Source: Oryzias latipes
Lineage: Eukaryota > Chordata > Actinopteri > Beloniformes > Adrianichthyidae
NCBI RefSeq assembly: GCF_002234675.1
Contig: NC_019860.2
Coordinates: forward strand, 15,368,536 to 15,432,535
Direction of reading: 5' to 3'
DNA: 64,000 nucleotides
Made by a program: the position numbers and the translations under genes. Positions 61,165 to 64,000 of this stretch are shown here, in pieces (the first letter of the stretch is position 1; every line of letters begins with the position of its first letter). The notes beneath the pieces are model-generated. The model was not told the DNA's origin. It ran no database searches and worked only from the letters and a program-made list of their open reading frames with translations.

Positions 61165-61655
61165 GCTTCAAGACCCACCCCGATTATCTTTTGAACTATT
61201 TTCAAAGCATTCCCAGTGGTCTTAATTATTATTATCCAGTTTTTAGCAAAAATCGAAAAAACTGTTTTGTTTTCTCTGACAGTTTCTGCAGAGCGGCAGG
61301 AGTTCACCAGAAATTCACCTCAGAGTTGTGGGCGGGACCCTTGGCATGGAGCAACCCCACCCCCTTTCCCTTCCTGCTGCTGAGAGCTCTCCGTTTACAT
61401 GCTCTCCTGCTAGCTTTCAGCCCCAGCAAAACTTTACCGGTGCAACAAAAATGGTTAGTTTGTGGTCCTCCCAGCGTATTTTCTACATCACGAATAGTTT
61501 ATTTTTTAAATGGCATTTTTTTCATCTGCTCACAAAGAAGTACTCAGAAAGGCAATTTTAAGCTTACTTTTCTTTTCTCCTTCATTATCAGAAAAATGCC
61601 GCAAGAACATGTTATAAACACCCAAAACACAATTTTCATCAGAGTTAATCTTTAA
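61165..61655 (-). repeat. MITE family A copy, reverse orientation
   Basis: Reads 'aagacccaccccgattat', then 'tttctgcagagcggcagga', 'cagagttgtgggcgggac', 'gctgagagctctccgttta', and ends 'cagagttaatctttaaa'. This is the reverse complement of the family A order. It abuts a MITE B copy. Confidence 0.75.
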
Positions 61656-62255
61656 ACGACATATAACATGCTTTTCTTAACCCTTTCAGAGTAAACTATT
61701 TACATATATATGATAATATATTACCTTTGGCACACTAAAGAACGATTTTTAAAAAATGAAATATGAGTTATTTTCACAGCTTTTCCTACTCGGTAGTAAG
61801 ACGACTCGATCTCTGATGCACCCACTTTCTCTCCGTGTGGGTGTCGCCCATTTCATGATGTCATCCTACAGTCGGCCTCGGCAGCGTTTCTGCCCACTAA
61901 AACAAACAACATCTGAACTTTTTTCAAAGATAGATGTACATATTGTGCATATAAAAGGAAAGTGTTTTTCCTATCCCCGCTAGCTCCGTGGAGAAAGTGG
62001 GTATGTGTGTGTTAGTCTGGGGGCGGTGCTGGCAGCGCAGACTCTTCCTGGAAGGGGCAGTTCCTCACATCACATCAAAATGCGGAAACCCACTTGTTTT
62101 CCTAGAGAGGGGCTGGTTCAGACCGCAGGTTTTTAGATGAATGCTCAGAAATGCGTGAAAATACCGCTTTGGGGTTGTTGTTTTGCGATGAATGAACATT
62201 ATAATACATGTAAAGCTCAAAAGTTGTATTAGCATGATACAGGCGCTTTAAGCAC
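61656..62255 (+). repeat. MITE family B, most complete copy
   Basis: Begins 'acgacatataacatgctttt' and ends 'tagcatgatacaggcgcttt', which are inverted-repeat-like. Inner blocks are shared with 1683-1955, 15798-17115 and 33868-34325. The frame at 61756-61983 is inside it. Confidence 0.75.
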
Positions 62256-62399
62256 TTCAGAGGTCAGAAAACATTATTGAAGAAAGTTCAATCAAGTTAA
62301 CCATTCAGTTTTCCGCTTCGATAATTATTTGGAATCTGTGTTTTTAGGCAACTTTCTCAAACTAAAAAGCTAATTTTCATGTGAAGTGCTTAAGCTGAT

Positions 62400-64000
62400 T
62401 TAAAAGCTGTTCACCTTTGTCAGCGTTTTCATCCTGTATCGATAACACGACGATAAAGGTAAAGTGCCTTAAAAGTAGGGAAATGCTGAGCTTGGTGGGA
62501 GTCTTTTGTAAATATTTAAATGGCAAGCTTGAGTGCATTTGTGTGACATTTAAAGGGTAAACCTGTAAATAAGTACCTCTTTCAGTCGCGGTCAAATAAC
62601 GCTGCGGGACCACAGATGGTGATAATGTGGGGCAGCAAAGCTGACTCACTTGTTAGGTGGGTGTGAAGCACACACCGCATGCCTCCAGATTTACATCTGA
62701 AGTGGACACCGGATACACAATATGTCACACCGGCAAAGTATGTTTAACCCATAAGAACCCATGGTGACATCCGTGGAACAGAAAAATATCAGAAGTGGAT
62801 TCTGTGGTCCAACTGGTTTGTGGTAAAGTACCGAACACATAATTTTATTTGTAAGAAAAATAGGTCCGGCTCCCTATGGGTTAATTCATGGCCCAGCTAT
62901 ATAAATCATCCTCTGAATGTTTAAAACTGTGTTGTCCTTGAGAAAACACCTCATCCAGCTGCGTTTATGATCCAGGCTTGGATTACCGAGGGTGTTGTTT
63001 TACCGAAAGTGACGATGAGGAAATGAAAGTCTGAGCGTTTACTCCGAAACAGAACAGGGTGGGGTCACATTGTCTCTTAATTACTTTCACTTTTGGCTTC
63101 ACCTTTGGAAACCGCTCACCTTGCATTCCCACACAGTCAGTCTGCAGCGGTCTGTAATTGTGCTGTGTCATGATGCAATCCAAACCACAGCACTCAGGGA
63201 ACACTCACAAAGACTCCAATCAAACACTGTTGAGACTCGTCTAGAGGATTTGTTTAGGATTACCCCTGTCTGAAGGCAGAAAAAATAGTCAAGGCCCTTG
63301 AAAAGTGGGTCTAAAAGTCAGCTGTTGTTGGAAAAGTCTTTTGAAAAGTTGTTTAGTCTAACAACGACCAACGGGAACAATTAGAAGCCGCCTTGGCCGC
63401 TGAGGTTTTCCCCCTAGAGAGCTCCCTCCTCTTAGGAATTTCCCTTTGCACTCTTTTTAATTTGTTCACCCAGGTACAAGAGCTACACCTTCATCTGTGG
63501 CAAAGGCTTGCTCCATCAATCTGGATCACTGCTTTGTGACAATGGCTTTTATAAGACTAAAGAAACAGTAATCATTTAAGCAAACAAAAGAAAGCAAACA
63601 AACTCTCTGATCTCTAGTCTTGAAGCCAAACTCAAGGTGTTGCCAAGATGCCTGAACGTCCTCAAAGCTACAGCAAGCAACTCTCTTTAAAGTATGGCAC
63701 CAGTAATTCCGGGAAGTCATTTAGTCGAAAGCAAGTCATCATACCAAGAAAGAGCCCACAGTCCTGTTGCCACTCCAGAGGATGGATGTGCAGATGAGAG
63801 GGAGGATTGTTGTCTGGGTGATTTCTCAAAACTTTGTTTCTGGTTTTAGGAACTAAAAGGCGTTGTGGGGCGAGTTCTTTCTGTCGTGAGTCCCTTTACT
63901 TTTTGCAGGTCTGTGTGAGAAGTGTTTTTTTATAGCTGTGTCACACAGCCACTACATACATTTTGCGCATATTGCATGGAGAAAAATTGGTTGTATGTGA
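62400..64000. other. No gene seen
   Basis: I find no repeat family, RNA gene or coding exon that I can support. The frames at 62377-62649, 62983-63273 and 63526-63720 have no recognisable domain. Confidence 0.45.

Overview
This is a 64 kb piece of a vertebrate nuclear genome, almost certainly a teleost fish. The support is three intron-containing genes with vertebrate orthologues, GT-AG introns, polyadenylation signals, and a dense load of fish-type DNA transposons, MITEs and LINE fragments. nufip1 and tsc22d1 also lie in the same region of human 13q14, which supports both gene calls. I cannot name the species from sequence alone.

Layout. Positions 1-2000 hold a truncated repeat, a decayed LINE and a MITE. 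Positions 2370-8356 (minus strand) hold the complete 15-exon nop58 gene, the box C/D snoRNP core protein. Its introns carry three box C/D snoRNAs, one SNORD70-like and two SNORD11-like, all antisense to one short stretch of 18S rRNA. After a 755 bp divergent intergenic region, nufip1 runs on the plus strand (9112-17960, 10 coding exons). NUFIP1 is an assembly factor for the same box C/D snoRNPs, so the core protein, its assembly factor and three guide RNAs sit together in about 16 kb. The nufip1 introns are full of nested transposons, including a 1.9 kb foldback element.

Positions 18.6-21 kb hold a candidate unannotated 59-residue microprotein gene followed by a tRNA-Asp gene. A tRNA-Met(CAT) gene follows, with two decayed tandem copies. 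tsc22d1 occupies 26.3-46.0 kb on the plus strand: a large first coding exon for the long isoform (27035-29028), a 14 kb intron, an alternative first exon for the short isoform (42815-42939), and two shared exons encoding the TSC box and leucine zipper. The intron between the shared exons holds a GC-rich block with an X-box, TATA box, CCAAT box and a perfect palindromic steroid-response-type element.

From 46 to 64 kb I find no convincing protein-coding gene. That stretch holds MITEs, a TTAA-flanked transposon, LINE scraps, simple repeats (a roughly 350 bp TATC array) and two decayed tRNA-like sequences.

Exon boundaries were read by eye from splice signals, reading frame and remembered family sequences; no alignment was run. 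The three spliced reading frames close exactly (535, 528 and 769/146 residues).
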